From assembly GCA_902800525.1 (NCBI GenBank), contig CADCEV010000003.1:1-64000 (forward strand): a DNA stretch of 64,000 nt, read 5' to 3'. A model generated the notes under the pieces. The model worked only from the letters and a program-made list of their open reading frames with translations. It did not search any database and was not told the origin of the DNA. The DNA comes from an uncultured Bacteroidales bacterium (GTDB taxonomy: Bacteria; Bacteroidota; Bacteroidia; Bacteroidales; Paludibacteraceae). This document shows positions 14,725 to 24,162 of this stretch, in pieces (position 1 is the first letter of the stretch; each line of letters starts with the position of its first letter). Position numbers and translations under genes: made by a program.

Positions 14725-16107
14725 ATGAAAACATTTTATAAAATAGTACTTTGTGCATTGTCCCTTTGTACTTTACTTTGTGGATGCAACAAGAAGGACA
14801 ATTCGTTCGAAGTATCGGGCGATTGTAAAATCGAGAAGATGGTGCTGGACAATCAGTTCACGGCGGTAGTGGATCATGCAGCTCGTACGGCGGTGGTTCC
14901 TGTGCCCGAAGTACACAATGACCAACTGATGACGATTACCGAGTTGACCCTTTCACCGGGTGCGAAAGCAAATATGAAACAGGGCGACAAGGTGAACCTG
15001 ACTACCCCGTTCGTGCTCCATGTGGAGAACGGAAACGTGTATCAGGACTATAAAGTGTCCGTCAAGCACGACGAGGCACGGATCCTGTCCTTTGTGCTTA
15101 ACGGTGAGTACATAGGAATTATAGACCAAGTACAGCATACGATCGCCGTTTCGGTGCCTATCGGTACGGATATCAAAGCATTGGTGCCAACGGTGAAGAC
15201 CACCGAGGGTGCAACTCTTACTCCCGCTGCCAACATGCCGTGCGATTTCACGAATCCGGTAGAGTTCACCGTCAAGTACAACACCGCGGTGACCACTTAT
15301 ACGGTGACGGTGAAGGAGAAAGCGAACCCGGTAGTGCTCTATCTGGGCTTGGCTGAGACCGTAGCACAACTGAACCCCGAAGAGCAGGAGGCGGTGACAT
15401 GGATGCTGAGTAACATCGAGAACTCCGATTATGCGTCCTTCTCCGCTTTTGCGGCAGGACATGTGAACATGTCGGATTGCAAGGTGATCTGGTGGCATTT
15501 CCACAAGGACGGCGGTTTGGAAGGCAAGGCTGCTTTCGAAGCGAATGCACCCGAAGTGGTAGATGTAATGACAACGGACAAACTCAAAGAGTTCTATCAA
15601 GCCGGCGGTTCGTTCCTGCTCACCCGTTATGCGGTCAACTTGCCGTTCTATCTCGGTGAAGCGGAGCATTTCCCCAATAACTGTTGGGGTCAGAAAGAGT
15701 CCGAGGCGGAGACGGTAGGCGGTCCATGGGAGTTCGCTATCACGGGTCACACCGATCATGCTCTGTGGCAGAACCTGCTGATGAACAACGATGCACCGGA
15801 TCATGTCTATACCTGCGATGCGGGTTACCGAATCACGAACTCCACTGCGCAGTACCACATGAACTGGGGTGGTGCATACGACACCAAAGCTTCCTTCCGC
15901 GAGAACACCGGCGCTGTTGATATAGCCGGCGGTGACGACGCCGTAGTGGCATGGGAATTCAAGCGTACCGCGGAACACGGAGCTATCATCTGTATCGGAT
16001 CCGGATGCTACGACTGGTATTCAGTGGGCGGTACCGAGGGTACGGAGTACTACCACAAGAACATCGCCAAGATCACCGAAAATGCGTTTAACTATCTGAA
16101 ACAATAA
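14725..16107 (+). CDS. DUF4960 surface glycan-binding lipoprotein (460 aa), BT1761-like
   Basis: Lipobox ends at Cys20 (TLLCGC). Residues 25-210 contain two Ig-like beta domains. From about 215 a larger alpha/beta domain begins (VVLYLGLAETVAQL, then DCKVIWWHFHKDGG, FLLTRYAVNLPFYLGEAEHFPNNCWG), the hallmark of DUF4960 proteins that follow SusD in levan loci. BT1761 of B. thetaiotaomicron, a levan-binding surface protein, is the best-studied relative. It lies at the cell surface with SusCD and should bind the polymer. No catalytic function is expected. Confidence 0.85.
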   Translation: MKTFYKIVLCALSLCTLLCGCNKKDNSFEVSGDCKIEKMVLDNQFTAVVDHAARTAVVPVPEVHNDQLMTITELTLSPGAKANMKQGDKVNLTTPFVLHVENGNVYQDYKVSVKHDEARILSFVLNGEYIGIIDQVQHTIAVSVPIGTDIKALVPTVKTTEGATLTPAANMPCDFTNPVEFTVKYNTAVTTYTVTVKEKANPVVLYLGLAETVAQLNPEEQEAVTWMLSNIENSDYASFSAFAAGHVNMSDCKVIWWHFHKDGGLEGKAAFEANAPEVVDVMTTDKLKEFYQAGGSFLLTRYAVNLPFYLGEAEHFPNNCWGQKESEAETVGGPWEFAITGHTDHALWQNLLMNNDAPDHVYTCDAGYRITNSTAQYHMNWGGAYDTKASFRENTGAVDIAGGDDAVVAWEFKRTAEHGAIICIGSGCYDWYSVGGTEGTEYYHKNIAKITENAFNYLKQ

Positions 16108-16112
16108 TTCAT

Positions 16113-17771
16113 ATGAAAAACAAAGTTAATCGTGCCCTTGTGGCTAAGAAAACGACTTATAAAATTGTACTTGGTACATTTGCCCTTAGTACATTATTGG
16201 TTTCCTGTCAGGAGCCTATTCCGCAAGACCAGAAAGATTGGAATAACTCCACCGCTTATTTCGAGTCTTCGGACGAAGCCGGAACGAACACCTACTACAA
16301 GCCCTCTGTGGGCTCTGTAGGTGACCCGTTGCCGTTCTATGACCCGGTGGAGAATGACTTCAAAGTGCTGTATCTCCATAATTTCGAGCAGAATTTGGAG
16401 CAGACTTTTCACCCGCTTTGGGGTGTCCGTACGACGGATGCGGCTACCTATTCGCCTATGGGCGAAGTGTTGCCTTTCGGCCGTGCCGGAGAGCAGGATG
16501 CAGCGCTCGGTACAGGCTGCGTGATCTATGACGAGACGCAGAAACTATACTATATCTACTACACCGGCGAGCGTTATAAACCCGCTACCGGAGAGGATCG
16601 TCAGGTAGTGATGCGCGCTACATCGCCGGATTTCAAGACCTGGACCAAAGATCCGCTCTTCCGTCTGCGCGGAGTGGAGTACGGCTATAGTTCCGTCAAC
16701 TTCCGCGACCCGTATATCTGGAAGATGGAGGACGGTTACCACATGATCGTAGCTACCAAGCCTATCGACTCAAACCGCATCGAGGAGAAAGACGGTTGTT
16801 TTGCAGAGTTCACCTCCGCGGATCTCATCACATGGGAGCATAAAGGCAAATTCGCCAAGATGATCTGGGATCGTTTCTTAGAGTGCCCGAACGTGTTCAA
16901 AATGGGTGACTGGTGGTATCTGACCTATAGCGACATGTCTAATTTCGAGCGCAAGGTGCATTATCTGAAAGCCACGACGATAGAGGGTCTGAAAGCATCC
17001 ACTTCTCCTACCTGGCCTGATTACAAAGAGGGCACGCTGGACGGCCGCGCATTCTACGCCGGTAACACGGCTACCAATGGTACTGACCGCTTCATGTGGG
17101 GATGGTGCCCGGAGAGACGTAACTGCGACAACACCGATATCAGCGATGTAGTAGAACCCAAATGGGGCGGTACGCTGGTAGCGCATCGAATCATGCAACG
17201 CGAGGACGGTACGCTCTATCTGGCGGAAATACCTGCCATCCGAGCGAAATACGCCAAGGATAAAGAGGTGAAGGTCGTAAAGAAATGGGGTGAAGAGGAA
17301 GGCAACCTCTCTATCAACAACGGCGTTTATGCCATGAAAGCCTACAGCTCCGTGATGTTCAGCACCTTGGGGTATCATAACCACCTCTCCATGACCGTTA
17401 CGACGGCGGATAAGAAAGACCGTTTCGGACTCTCCTTCGTACGCGGTGACCGTGTGGATGGCGACAAGACCTATGAGAAATACTATAGTCTCATGGTGTG
17501 TCCTAACGGTGATGGCAGCAAACATTTCATCCGTTTGGAGGAAGAGCAGGGCGTGTGGGAGCTGAAAGGCGGCGCCAGCTTCGAGTTCCCTACACCGGCG
17601 GACAATACCTATAAGATCGACGTTTATACCGATAACTCGGTACTCGTGCTTTATATCAATGACGTAGTGACTTATACCCAACGGCTCTATCACATTCAGC
17701 GTAACTGCTGGTCGGTGAACTGCTACGAAGGCGAAGCAACCGTTAAAGATATACAAATCAAACAATATTAA
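16113..17771 (+). CDS. GH32-family surface fructanase lipoprotein, endo-levanase-like (552 aa)
   Basis: Lipobox ends near Cys32 (LLVSCQ). The five-bladed propeller carries the GH32 triad in its divergent form: nucleophile Asp71 in VGDPLPFYD, transition-state stabilizer Asp199 in FRDPY and acid/base Glu257 in ECPNVF. A beta-sandwich follows from about residue 400. Position after the DUF4960 gene equals that of BT1760, the surface endo-levanase of B. thetaiotaomicron. The enzyme would cut fructan outside the cell into pieces for SusCD. Starts 6 bp after the upstream stop. Linkage specificity (beta-2,6 or beta-2,1) cannot be read from sequence. Confidence 0.85.
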   Translation: MKNKVNRALVAKKTTYKIVLGTFALSTLLVSCQEPIPQDQKDWNNSTAYFESSDEAGTNTYYKPSVGSVGDPLPFYDPVENDFKVLYLHNFEQNLEQTFHPLWGVRTTDAATYSPMGEVLPFGRAGEQDAALGTGCVIYDETQKLYYIYYTGERYKPATGEDRQVVMRATSPDFKTWTKDPLFRLRGVEYGYSSVNFRDPYIWKMEDGYHMIVATKPIDSNRIEEKDGCFAEFTSADLITWEHKGKFAKMIWDRFLECPNVFKMGDWWYLTYSDMSNFERKVHYLKATTIEGLKASTSPTWPDYKEGTLDGRAFYAGNTATNGTDRFMWGWCPERRNCDNTDISDVVEPKWGGTLVAHRIMQREDGTLYLAEIPAIRAKYAKDKEVKVVKKWGEEEGNLSINNGVYAMKAYSSVMFSTLGYHNHLSMTVTTADKKDRFGLSFVRGDRVDGDKTYEKYYSLMVCPNGDGSKHFIRLEEEQGVWELKGGASFEFPTPADNTYKIDVYTDNSVLVLYINDVVTYTQRLYHIQRNCWSVNCYEGEATVKDIQIKQY

Positions 17772-17790
17772 CCCTTAAAATTTTACAATT

Positions 17791-18657
17791 ATGAGAAAAA
17801 TCTCTCTTGTTGCGCTCTTAGCAGCGCTGGTGGCAGTCAATGTGAATGCAACCGACATTTGGACGGGTTCCAAACACGTATCATGGGATGAGGGCGGTAT
17901 TCAAATCGCAGCTACATCGTTCGCAGATGCCAAAGCAGGTGACAAAATCGTTGTTAACTACACTTCGGCTTCCGATGGTATTGAGTTCAAGGTGATGAAC
18001 GCTCATTTTGACCATTTGGCAGGAAGCCGCGAGGCAGCTTGGATCACCGGTGACGGTGCTTTCGAGCAGTTCCTGACCCAGAGTGCTGCAGATAGTCTCA
18101 AAGCGTATGGTCTTGAGATCATCGGTGCTAACTTCACTTGCTCGAAAGTAGAGTTGCTGGCAGGCAAGGCTGAACTCAAAGACGGCTTCACCGTATGGAC
18201 CGGTTATTTCTGGGTAGATGATGAAGGCGGTTGGAAGACCCTCGAACTCTATTGGAACGGCTATGCCGGAGTTAATTGGGAAAAAGCGAAAGCACTCCGT
18301 ATCTATTCCGAGGCACAAGGAACGGACTATATCATCAATGTGAAAGAAAATTGGGATGAAGCCGGTCAAATTGCCGGACAGGATGACATGACCGATGGTG
18401 CGGGCTACAAAGAGCTCGCGTTGACTGATGAACTCCGTAACAAACTGGAGAACGCAAATCACTGGATGATTCAGTTCTCCCACAAAGAACTGGCTAAATT
18501 CAAGGTGACCGACGTAGTGCTCGTGATGGATAACGAAACGGCAATTGATGCTATCCAGGCACCGAATGCCAAGAGTCAGAAACTCATCGAGAACGGTCAA
18601 GTGGTTATTATCAAGAACGGCGTTAAATACAACGCTCTGGGTGTTGAACTGAAATAA
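17791..18657 (+). CDS. Secreted two-domain beta protein with short C-terminal tail, twin 1 (288 aa)
   Basis: Signal peptide ends near NVNA (residue 21). The mature part looks like two similar domains of about 120 residues (DIWTGSKHVSWDEGGIQIA and then TVWTGYFWVDDEGGWKTLEL), which suggests two carbohydrate-binding-like beta sandwiches. It ends with the tail KLIENGQVVIIKNGVKYNAL plus GVELK, shared with several secreted proteins here. About 60 percent similar by eye to its downstream neighbour, so a tandem duplication. Not recognised as a named family. Position in the fructan operon suggests fructan binding at the surface. Confidence 0.7.
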   Translation: MRKISLVALLAALVAVNVNATDIWTGSKHVSWDEGGIQIAATSFADAKAGDKIVVNYTSASDGIEFKVMNAHFDHLAGSREAAWITGDGAFEQFLTQSAADSLKAYGLEIIGANFTCSKVELLAGKAELKDGFTVWTGYFWVDDEGGWKTLELYWNGYAGVNWEKAKALRIYSEAQGTDYIINVKENWDEAGQIAGQDDMTDGAGYKELALTDELRNKLENANHWMIQFSHKELAKFKVTDVVLVMDNETAIDAIQAPNAKSQKLIENGQVVIIKNGVKYNALGVELK

Positions 18658-18671
18658 ATATACATACAATT

Positions 18672-19529
18672 ATGAAAAAGATTTCTTTAATTGCGCTCTT
18701 TGCAGCGCTGGTAATGAGTGTAAACGCAACAGACCTCTGGACAGGAAACAAGCATGTTTCATGGGGCGATGGTGGTCTGCAGATTGCTGCCAATCAGTTC
18801 GCAGCGGCTCAACCCGGCAACTTAATTAAAGTGCACTTCACCGGTGCTACTGATGGTATTGAGTTCAAAGTGATGAACGAGCATTTTGACCACCTGGCAG
18901 GCAGCCGCGAGGCAGCTTGGATCAGCGGCGACGGCGCTTTTGAGCAGTTCTTGACTCCGAATGCGGTCGATAGTCTCAAAGCACATGGACTCGAAATCAT
19001 TGGTGCTAACTTCACCTGCACGAAAGTAGAACTTTTGGCTGGCAAAGGTGAACTCCAAAAAGGTTTCTCCGTATGGACCGGTTACTTCTGGGTAAATGGC
19101 TGGGTTACACTCGAACTCTACAAAGATAGCTATGTCGGGGTTGATTGGAGCAAGGCGAAAGCTATCCGTTTCTACGCAGGAGCTACTGCTGAACAGATCG
19201 AGGCTATCAATGTCCTGGAGTCCTGGGAAGCTGGTGGTAAAATTGCCGATAAAGGGGCTATGACTGCCGGAAGCGGGTACATGGAACTTCCTCTTACCGC
19301 TGAATTGCGTACGCGTCTCGCCGGTGTAGGTCACTGGATGATTCAATATGCTCGTGTTGAGCCGGCAGAGTTCAACGTAACGGACGTTGTCATCGTTATG
19401 GAAGAAGGTCCTTCTACCGCCATAGATAACACCGTTATGGGGGAGAAAGCCGTCAAGACTTTCGAGAACGGTCAAGTCGTGATCATCAAAAACGGCATTA
19501 AGTATAACGCAATGGGCGCACAACTCTAA
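18672..19529 (+). CDS. Secreted two-domain beta protein with short C-terminal tail, twin 2 (285 aa)
   Basis: Same architecture as the gene 14 bp upstream: signal peptide (ends near VNA), domain 1 (DLWTGNKHVSWGDGGLQIA) and domain 2 (SVWTGYFWVNGWVTLELY). Conserved stretches such as HFDHLAGSREAAWI and EIIGANFTC are nearly identical in both. It ends with the tail KTFENGQVVIIKNGIKYNAM. The last 75 bp of the gene and the following hairpin are almost repeated at 28215-28341. Role as for twin 1. Confidence 0.7.
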   Translation: MKKISLIALFAALVMSVNATDLWTGNKHVSWGDGGLQIAANQFAAAQPGNLIKVHFTGATDGIEFKVMNEHFDHLAGSREAAWISGDGAFEQFLTPNAVDSLKAHGLEIIGANFTCTKVELLAGKGELQKGFSVWTGYFWVNGWVTLELYKDSYVGVDWSKAKAIRFYAGATAEQIEAINVLESWEAGGKIADKGAMTAGSGYMELPLTAELRTRLAGVGHWMIQYARVEPAEFNVTDVVIVMEEGPSTAIDNTVMGEKAVKTFENGQVVIIKNGIKYNAMGAQL

Positions 19530-19542
19530 TCCTTTTACGGTT

Positions 19543-19563
19543 CGGGAGGCTGATATCCTCCCG
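19543..19563 (+). terminator. Hairpin after twin 2 (attenuator or spacer)
   Basis: CGGGAGG/CCTCCCG with the 7-nt loop CTGATAT, preceded by CGGTT. There is no U-run, so it may reduce rather than stop transcription into the next GH32 gene. A matching hairpin with different stem bases lies at 28321-28341. Confidence 0.6.
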
Positions 19564-19574
19564 GGCTGGCTATT

Positions 19575-21182
19575 ATGAAAAGTCTCTTACTCACATTCCA
19601 CCTTTGCTGTCTCGCTCTCTTGGTAGGAGCGCAGAACGGCTATTACTACCAACCTGCACAAGGTTGGTGCGGAGACCCTATGCCTTTCTATGACGAGTCT
19701 GCCGGAGAATTCCGCGTGTATTATCTGCAGGAATACCGGCCGAACGACTGGGCTACCTACCATCCTGTACACATGATTTCTACCACTGATTTCGTCAATT
19801 ATGGAGAGAGTGGAGTAGTGCTCCCTACCGGCAACCGGTGGGCGCAGGATGCGGCTATCGGTACCGGGTCGGTTATCAAGGCGCATACGGGTACCTATTA
19901 TTTCTACTACACCGGCAATAAATACCAGCCCTCAGAGTCTGAATGCAGTCAGGTGGTCATGTGTGCCACCTCCACCGATGGCATCAACTGGACCAAGACC
20001 TCTTTCCGTCTGGCGCCCGACACGTGGTATTATTACCGTGATGACTTCCGGGACCCCGAGGTCTTCCGTACCGAGGATGGTGTCTATCACATGCTCATTG
20101 CTACCGGTAAAGACGACAGGAACGTCTTAGCCCACTTTACCTCTTCGGACTGCTATAACTGGACTCACAAAGGAGTCTTTATGAACATGTTATGGGATCG
20201 TTTTTACGAGTGTCCGAATGTGTTCAAAATAGGAGATTGGTGGTATCTGGTCTATAGCGAATTGCATCGGGAAATCCGTCGCGTGCAGTATTTTAAAGCT
20301 ACTACTTTTGCCGGTCTGGCGGCCTGTACGGCGAATGACAACCCTGTATGGCCGGATAACCACGAGGGTTATCTGGATTCCCGCGGCTTCTATGCAGGCA
20401 AGACCGCTTCCGACGGTACCAACCGGTATATGTGGGGGTGGTGCCCCACGCGGCGGGAGGATAACAACACGGCCGTCAATAATGACAACGGTGAACCCGA
20501 CTGGGCAGGTACACTGGTGGCGCACCGCCTCATCCAGCATGCCGATGGCTCGCTCTCATTGGGCGAGATAGAAGGGGTACGCAACTGGTTCAACGACGAT
20601 GTGGAAGTATCCACGACCTCTGCTTCGCTCGTGGCTGGAGGATCGCTCGCGCTGCCCTCACTCAGCGAAAAGACCCACCTCTCTTTCACCGTCACGGCGA
20701 GCTCCGCGCAAACGAAATTCGGCATCTCCGTCGGAGAGGAAAGTTGGTCGGGGCGTTATTACTCGATCATCATCAACCCCGAAGCGAACAACAGAGCGAA
20801 AGTGAACTTCGAGCAAGAGGGACCTGATGCCATGGGCTTCATACCGTATATAGACGGCTATTTCTTCTCGCAACCGGCAAACAATGTGTACCAAGTGGAT
20901 ATATACATAGACCGTTCCGTGCTGGTGATGTATATCAACGACAATATGTGTTACACCAACCGTATATACGGCCTCTCCGGCAAACCATGGACAATCCGTT
21001 GCTATGACGGATCGGTGCAGATAGCCAATATCCGGCAACAGTATCATAATCCGGATATAACAAGCTCCATAGATGAGGTGGTAAACCAATCACAACGACA
21101 GGAATACAAACGCCTCGAGAATAACCATATTGTTATCTACCGAAGCGGACAACGATATTCCATAACCGGACAAAAACTATAA
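19575..21182 (+). CDS. Second divergent GH32-family fructanase with C-terminal tail (535 aa)
   Basis: Signal peptide ends near VGAQ (residue 20) with no lipobox. GH32 triad: Asp34 in WCGDPMPFYD, Asp160 in FRDPEV, Glu212 in ECPNVF. It is close in layout to the gene at 16113 (same MWGWCP and GTLVAHRL blocks), so the two are paralogues. It ends with linker SSIDEVVNQSQ and the tail RLENNHIVIYRSGQRYSITG plus QKL. The non-lipoprotein export and the tail suggest a different surface anchoring or secretion route from its paralogue. Likely a secreted endo- or exo-fructanase. Confidence 0.8.
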   Translation: MKSLLLTFHLCCLALLVGAQNGYYYQPAQGWCGDPMPFYDESAGEFRVYYLQEYRPNDWATYHPVHMISTTDFVNYGESGVVLPTGNRWAQDAAIGTGSVIKAHTGTYYFYYTGNKYQPSESECSQVVMCATSTDGINWTKTSFRLAPDTWYYYRDDFRDPEVFRTEDGVYHMLIATGKDDRNVLAHFTSSDCYNWTHKGVFMNMLWDRFYECPNVFKIGDWWYLVYSELHREIRRVQYFKATTFAGLAACTANDNPVWPDNHEGYLDSRGFYAGKTASDGTNRYMWGWCPTRREDNNTAVNNDNGEPDWAGTLVAHRLIQHADGSLSLGEIEGVRNWFNDDVEVSTTSASLVAGGSLALPSLSEKTHLSFTVTASSAQTKFGISVGEESWSGRYYSIIINPEANNRAKVNFEQEGPDAMGFIPYIDGYFFSQPANNVYQVDIYIDRSVLVMYINDNMCYTNRIYGLSGKPWTIRCYDGSVQIANIRQQYHNPDITSSIDEVVNQSQRQEYKRLENNHIVIYRSGQRYSITGQKL

Positions 21183-21186
21183 TCGT

Positions 21187-23478
21187 ATGAAAAAACTTTT
21201 TACTTACTTCTTTTTGTGCTACGCCTTGACAGCCTACGCGGATGGTGTTACAAAACTATATCCGAGTGATAAAGACTTCGATGATTTTGAACTGAAAGGT
21301 TGGGATAATGATACAAAAGGACTGTTCATCAGTGAATCTAAATTTGCAGACGCGCGACCAGGTAATCGAATTAAAATCGATGGTCCGGATGAGTTCGTGA
21401 AAGGCGATGCCAAATTTTTCTTCGGCGACTATGGTGCCAATCATGTGCCGGGAAGCGATTTCAGAGAAGTTCCTACCGGTTCGGATGTGCTTCCCGTATA
21501 TATTTATCTAACCCAAGAGATGATTGATTATATCAAAGATCATGACCTGCGTATATACGGTCAAAATATGACCATCAATCGCGTTGAACTGGAAGTGGGA
21601 CGTGCCGATGAATATGACTCCCAACCGCAGGAAGTGATATGGATGGGAGACTATTCTGCCAATGATTCAAAAACACTGAACATATGCATCAAAGGATTAG
21701 ATGTTACCTGGAGCGATTATGCTAATCTGATTATCTACCACAATGCGGGTACAAAAGATTATTCATTCAATGTGCGCACCAATTGGGAAGAAAGCGGTAT
21801 CATCTCGTATTGGAACGGTAAAAATCATATCACACAGGAGAAGAACTTCACGGTAGTGGACTTGAAGGGTTCGAATGCTGCAACAGTCATTGGTGCAACT
21901 CCGGATCGCTTGTATGTTCAGCGTGATGATCATGCAGAAGGTGATAGAACTCCTTTTACCATCACCTCTATCGTACTGGAAAAAGCCAATACGGCTACCA
22001 CCGGCTCCACATGGAGCGATGCTACTTGGTCACAAGGACACGCACCCACAAAGGACGAATGCGCCGTTATTACGGCCCCCATGACGGTGGATGTAACGTA
22101 TGCCAAAGCAGGCCGTGTGGTTATAGACCAAAGCAGTTCCAACACCGGCAAACTCACAATCCAACCCAACAAAGGACTGGATGTGCGCTTGACCGTCAAG
22201 AAAACAACCGATGGTTCTACGTTGACAAACACCACCCCCGCAGACCTCGTTCTGGAGTCTTCGTCTGACGGCAACGCATCGCTCGTCTTTACGAACGACG
22301 GCAATGCCGCTACCGTACAGATGTATTCCATCGGTGACATTGATGGTGACACTTGGAACTGGCAGTTTATGGGAACGCCGTTCACCAGTGCCAACGCGCT
22401 ATATAGTTACTATGGTTCGTATCTCTACGCATGGAATGCAGGAGGTTGGGACGTTGTTCCTAACGGCGATACGATGAATCCTTTTGCGGGATATTGTATC
22501 ACGCAAGACGAACCGACCACCTATGTGATGGACGGAACGCTTAACCCGAACGACGATGTAGAAATAACTATCCCTGCAAGCAAAGAGTTTGTGATGGCGA
22601 ACAGCTGGACAGCGCCTATTAGCGTTTGTAACTTTACAGCGACAACGCTTCCGCTGGATAATAAGACCATCTATCTTTTCAATACAGGATATGCGCCGAA
22701 AGAAGGTGATGCTACGGAAGGAACTGGAACGGCGGCAGGTACATATGTCGCGATGCCTATCAATTCCGCTATATACACCGGAAACTACCTTATTGCTCCA
22801 ATGGAAGGCTTCTATGTGGATAACAGAAGTGGTTCGGAAGCAACCATTACGCTGAAATACGATGAGTTGGTTCGTCCGTCCGGTTCGCACACCGACATCG
22901 TTGCAGGCCCAATGCATGCACCGCGTCGCGCACAAGCGGCAGATGACCAACCGGCGGTAATGAAGATCAAAGCGACCGGTTCCCGTTACACAGAACGGGT
23001 AGTAATCCTTGAGCGTGAGGACTTCTCCGAAGGCTTTGATAACGGATGGGATGGTAAGAACCTCAACGAACCCGGTGTGGCACCAATCATCTATACGCTC
23101 CGAACGGATGGTACCAAGGATGCCGTCAGTGCTATCCCTTATTTCGAAGGAACGGTAGTCGGTTTCCGCAAAGGAGAAGACAACCTCTACACCTTCTCCT
23201 TCGATTACGACGGAGATGAGACGCTTTACCTCAATGACTTGCAGGCTCAGCTATCTACCCTAATCGATTCGGAGAATACCTACACCTTCGCTACCGATGC
23301 CAACGATAACGAAGCGCGCTTTGTTATCAGTGCTACACCTATCGCGAAGACACCGACGGACATCGGACCCGGCGCCGATAGCCCCTCAACTCTCACACGA
23401 AAGATTCTTCTCAATGATCATATATACATCATTCGTGAAGGACGTATGTTTAGTATGGACGGAAGATTAGTTAAATAA
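21187..23478 (+). CDS. Secreted multidomain protein related to the twins (763 aa)
   Basis: Signal peptide ends near AYA (residue 18). Residues 20-250 resemble the two-domain unit of the twins (ELKGWDNDTKGLFI and VIWMGDYSANDSKTLNI). The rest is a beta-rich region with a TWSDATWSQGHAPTKDECAV motif reminiscent of polymorphic surface proteins, then about 400 residues not recognised. It ends with the tail ILLNDHIYIIREGRMFSMDG plus RLVK. Four bp after the GH32 stop and clearly operonic. Probably a large fructan-binding or scaffold protein; the function is inferred only from context. Confidence 0.65.
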   Translation: MKKLFTYFFLCYALTAYADGVTKLYPSDKDFDDFELKGWDNDTKGLFISESKFADARPGNRIKIDGPDEFVKGDAKFFFGDYGANHVPGSDFREVPTGSDVLPVYIYLTQEMIDYIKDHDLRIYGQNMTINRVELEVGRADEYDSQPQEVIWMGDYSANDSKTLNICIKGLDVTWSDYANLIIYHNAGTKDYSFNVRTNWEESGIISYWNGKNHITQEKNFTVVDLKGSNAATVIGATPDRLYVQRDDHAEGDRTPFTITSIVLEKANTATTGSTWSDATWSQGHAPTKDECAVITAPMTVDVTYAKAGRVVIDQSSSNTGKLTIQPNKGLDVRLTVKKTTDGSTLTNTTPADLVLESSSDGNASLVFTNDGNAATVQMYSIGDIDGDTWNWQFMGTPFTSANALYSYYGSYLYAWNAGGWDVVPNGDTMNPFAGYCITQDEPTTYVMDGTLNPNDDVEITIPASKEFVMANSWTAPISVCNFTATTLPLDNKTIYLFNTGYAPKEGDATEGTGTAAGTYVAMPINSAIYTGNYLIAPMEGFYVDNRSGSEATITLKYDELVRPSGSHTDIVAGPMHAPRRAQAADDQPAVMKIKATGSRYTERVVILEREDFSEGFDNGWDGKNLNEPGVAPIIYTLRTDGTKDAVSAIPYFEGTVVGFRKGEDNLYTFSFDYDGDETLYLNDLQAQLSTLIDSENTYTFATDANDNEARFVISATPIAKTPTDIGPGADSPSTLTRKILLNDHIYIIREGRMFSMDGRLVK

Positions 23479-23493
23479 GAAAGGAGGTACACT

Positions 23494-23796
23494 ATGAATA
23501 ACGATCAAATGACTTTCACTGCTGTAGCTCCAAATGCTACGTTCCAATCTACAAGCGCTATGCAAGGTACTGGAAGTGCTTATTCCGCGAATCCTTCCCT
23601 CAATGCCGAAGGAATGGCTATTTACACGGAACAACCCGTATCGTCTGACTATGCCTCGAGCGGTCCGCGTCGAATCGTCACTCCAGGTAATAGTGGAACA
23701 CAACAACCTATTGGTGATGCCGTACTCCCCCTGATGCTCATGGCACTTGCTTGGGCAGGCATCGTCTATCTGCGACGTCGCAGGAAGACCAACTAA
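23494..23796 (+). CDS. Small protein with PIGD motif, one membrane helix and Arg-rich tail (100 aa)
   Basis: There is no N-terminal signal peptide. A Ser/Thr/Ala-rich region of about 70 residues is followed by PIGD, a single hydrophobic helix (AVLPLMLMALAWAGIVYL) and RRRRKTN. This motif-helix-basic-tail layout mirrors C-terminal sorting signals processed by sortase- or exosortase-like enzymes, but no such enzyme is in the window. It is the last gene of the fructan susC operon, preceded by the purine-rich AGAAAGGAGG, an unusually strong Shine-Dalgarno-like sequence for this organism. Confidence 0.6.
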   Translation: MNNDQMTFTAVAPNATFQSTSAMQGTGSAYSANPSLNAEGMAIYTEQPVSSDYASSGPRRIVTPGNSGTQQPIGDAVLPLMLMALAWAGIVYLRRRRKTN

Positions 23797-23849
23797 TCAC
23801 GACTCTTTATAGAGAATTTTTTCATGATATTTTAGATTTTTAGTTCCTT

Positions 23850-23883
23850 CCCCGCCGCACGTGAGTGCAGCGGGGTTTTTTTT
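23850..23883 (+). terminator. Terminator of the fructan susC operon
   Basis: CCCCGCcGCAC, loop GTGA, GTGCaGCGGGG, followed by eight T residues. Confidence 0.92.
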
Positions 23884-24085
23884 ATGTCTAATACCGCACG
23901 GATAACCTGCCCCGGCTCTAAACCTAGACCACCTCCGTTGCTTGTCTTAAAATTTTGTTGTACCTTCGTGGGCACCGACACGCTGCGCGTCCCACCTCGA
24001 AAGTACGTTCGCACCCTGCGGTGCATATGCAAAGGCGGGTTATAGGCGATAAATCGCTTTTTTTCTCAAAAAAATACCCCGAACG
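23884..24085. other. Intergenic stretch with a decayed promoter copy and hairpins
   Basis: TTGTTGTACCTTCG near 23956 resembles the real promoter end TTGTTGTACCTTTG at 24104-24117, as if duplicated and decayed. Small hairpins GCACC/GGTGC (24011-24024) and GCGAT/ATCGC followed by seven T (24046-24064) lie between them. No gene seen. Confidence 0.5.
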
Positions 24086-24117
24086 CTTGCATATATGCAA
24101 TTTTTGTTGTACCTTTG
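24086..24117 (+). promoter_or_regulatory. Promoter upstream of the deleted ATPase gene
   Basis: CTTG (24086-24089), extended as CTTGCATATATGC, 20 nt, TACCTTTG (24110-24117). Confidence 0.8.
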
Positions 24118-24162
24118 CAGCGGATTTGTAAATAGCGATTAACATTAATACATATTAACATT

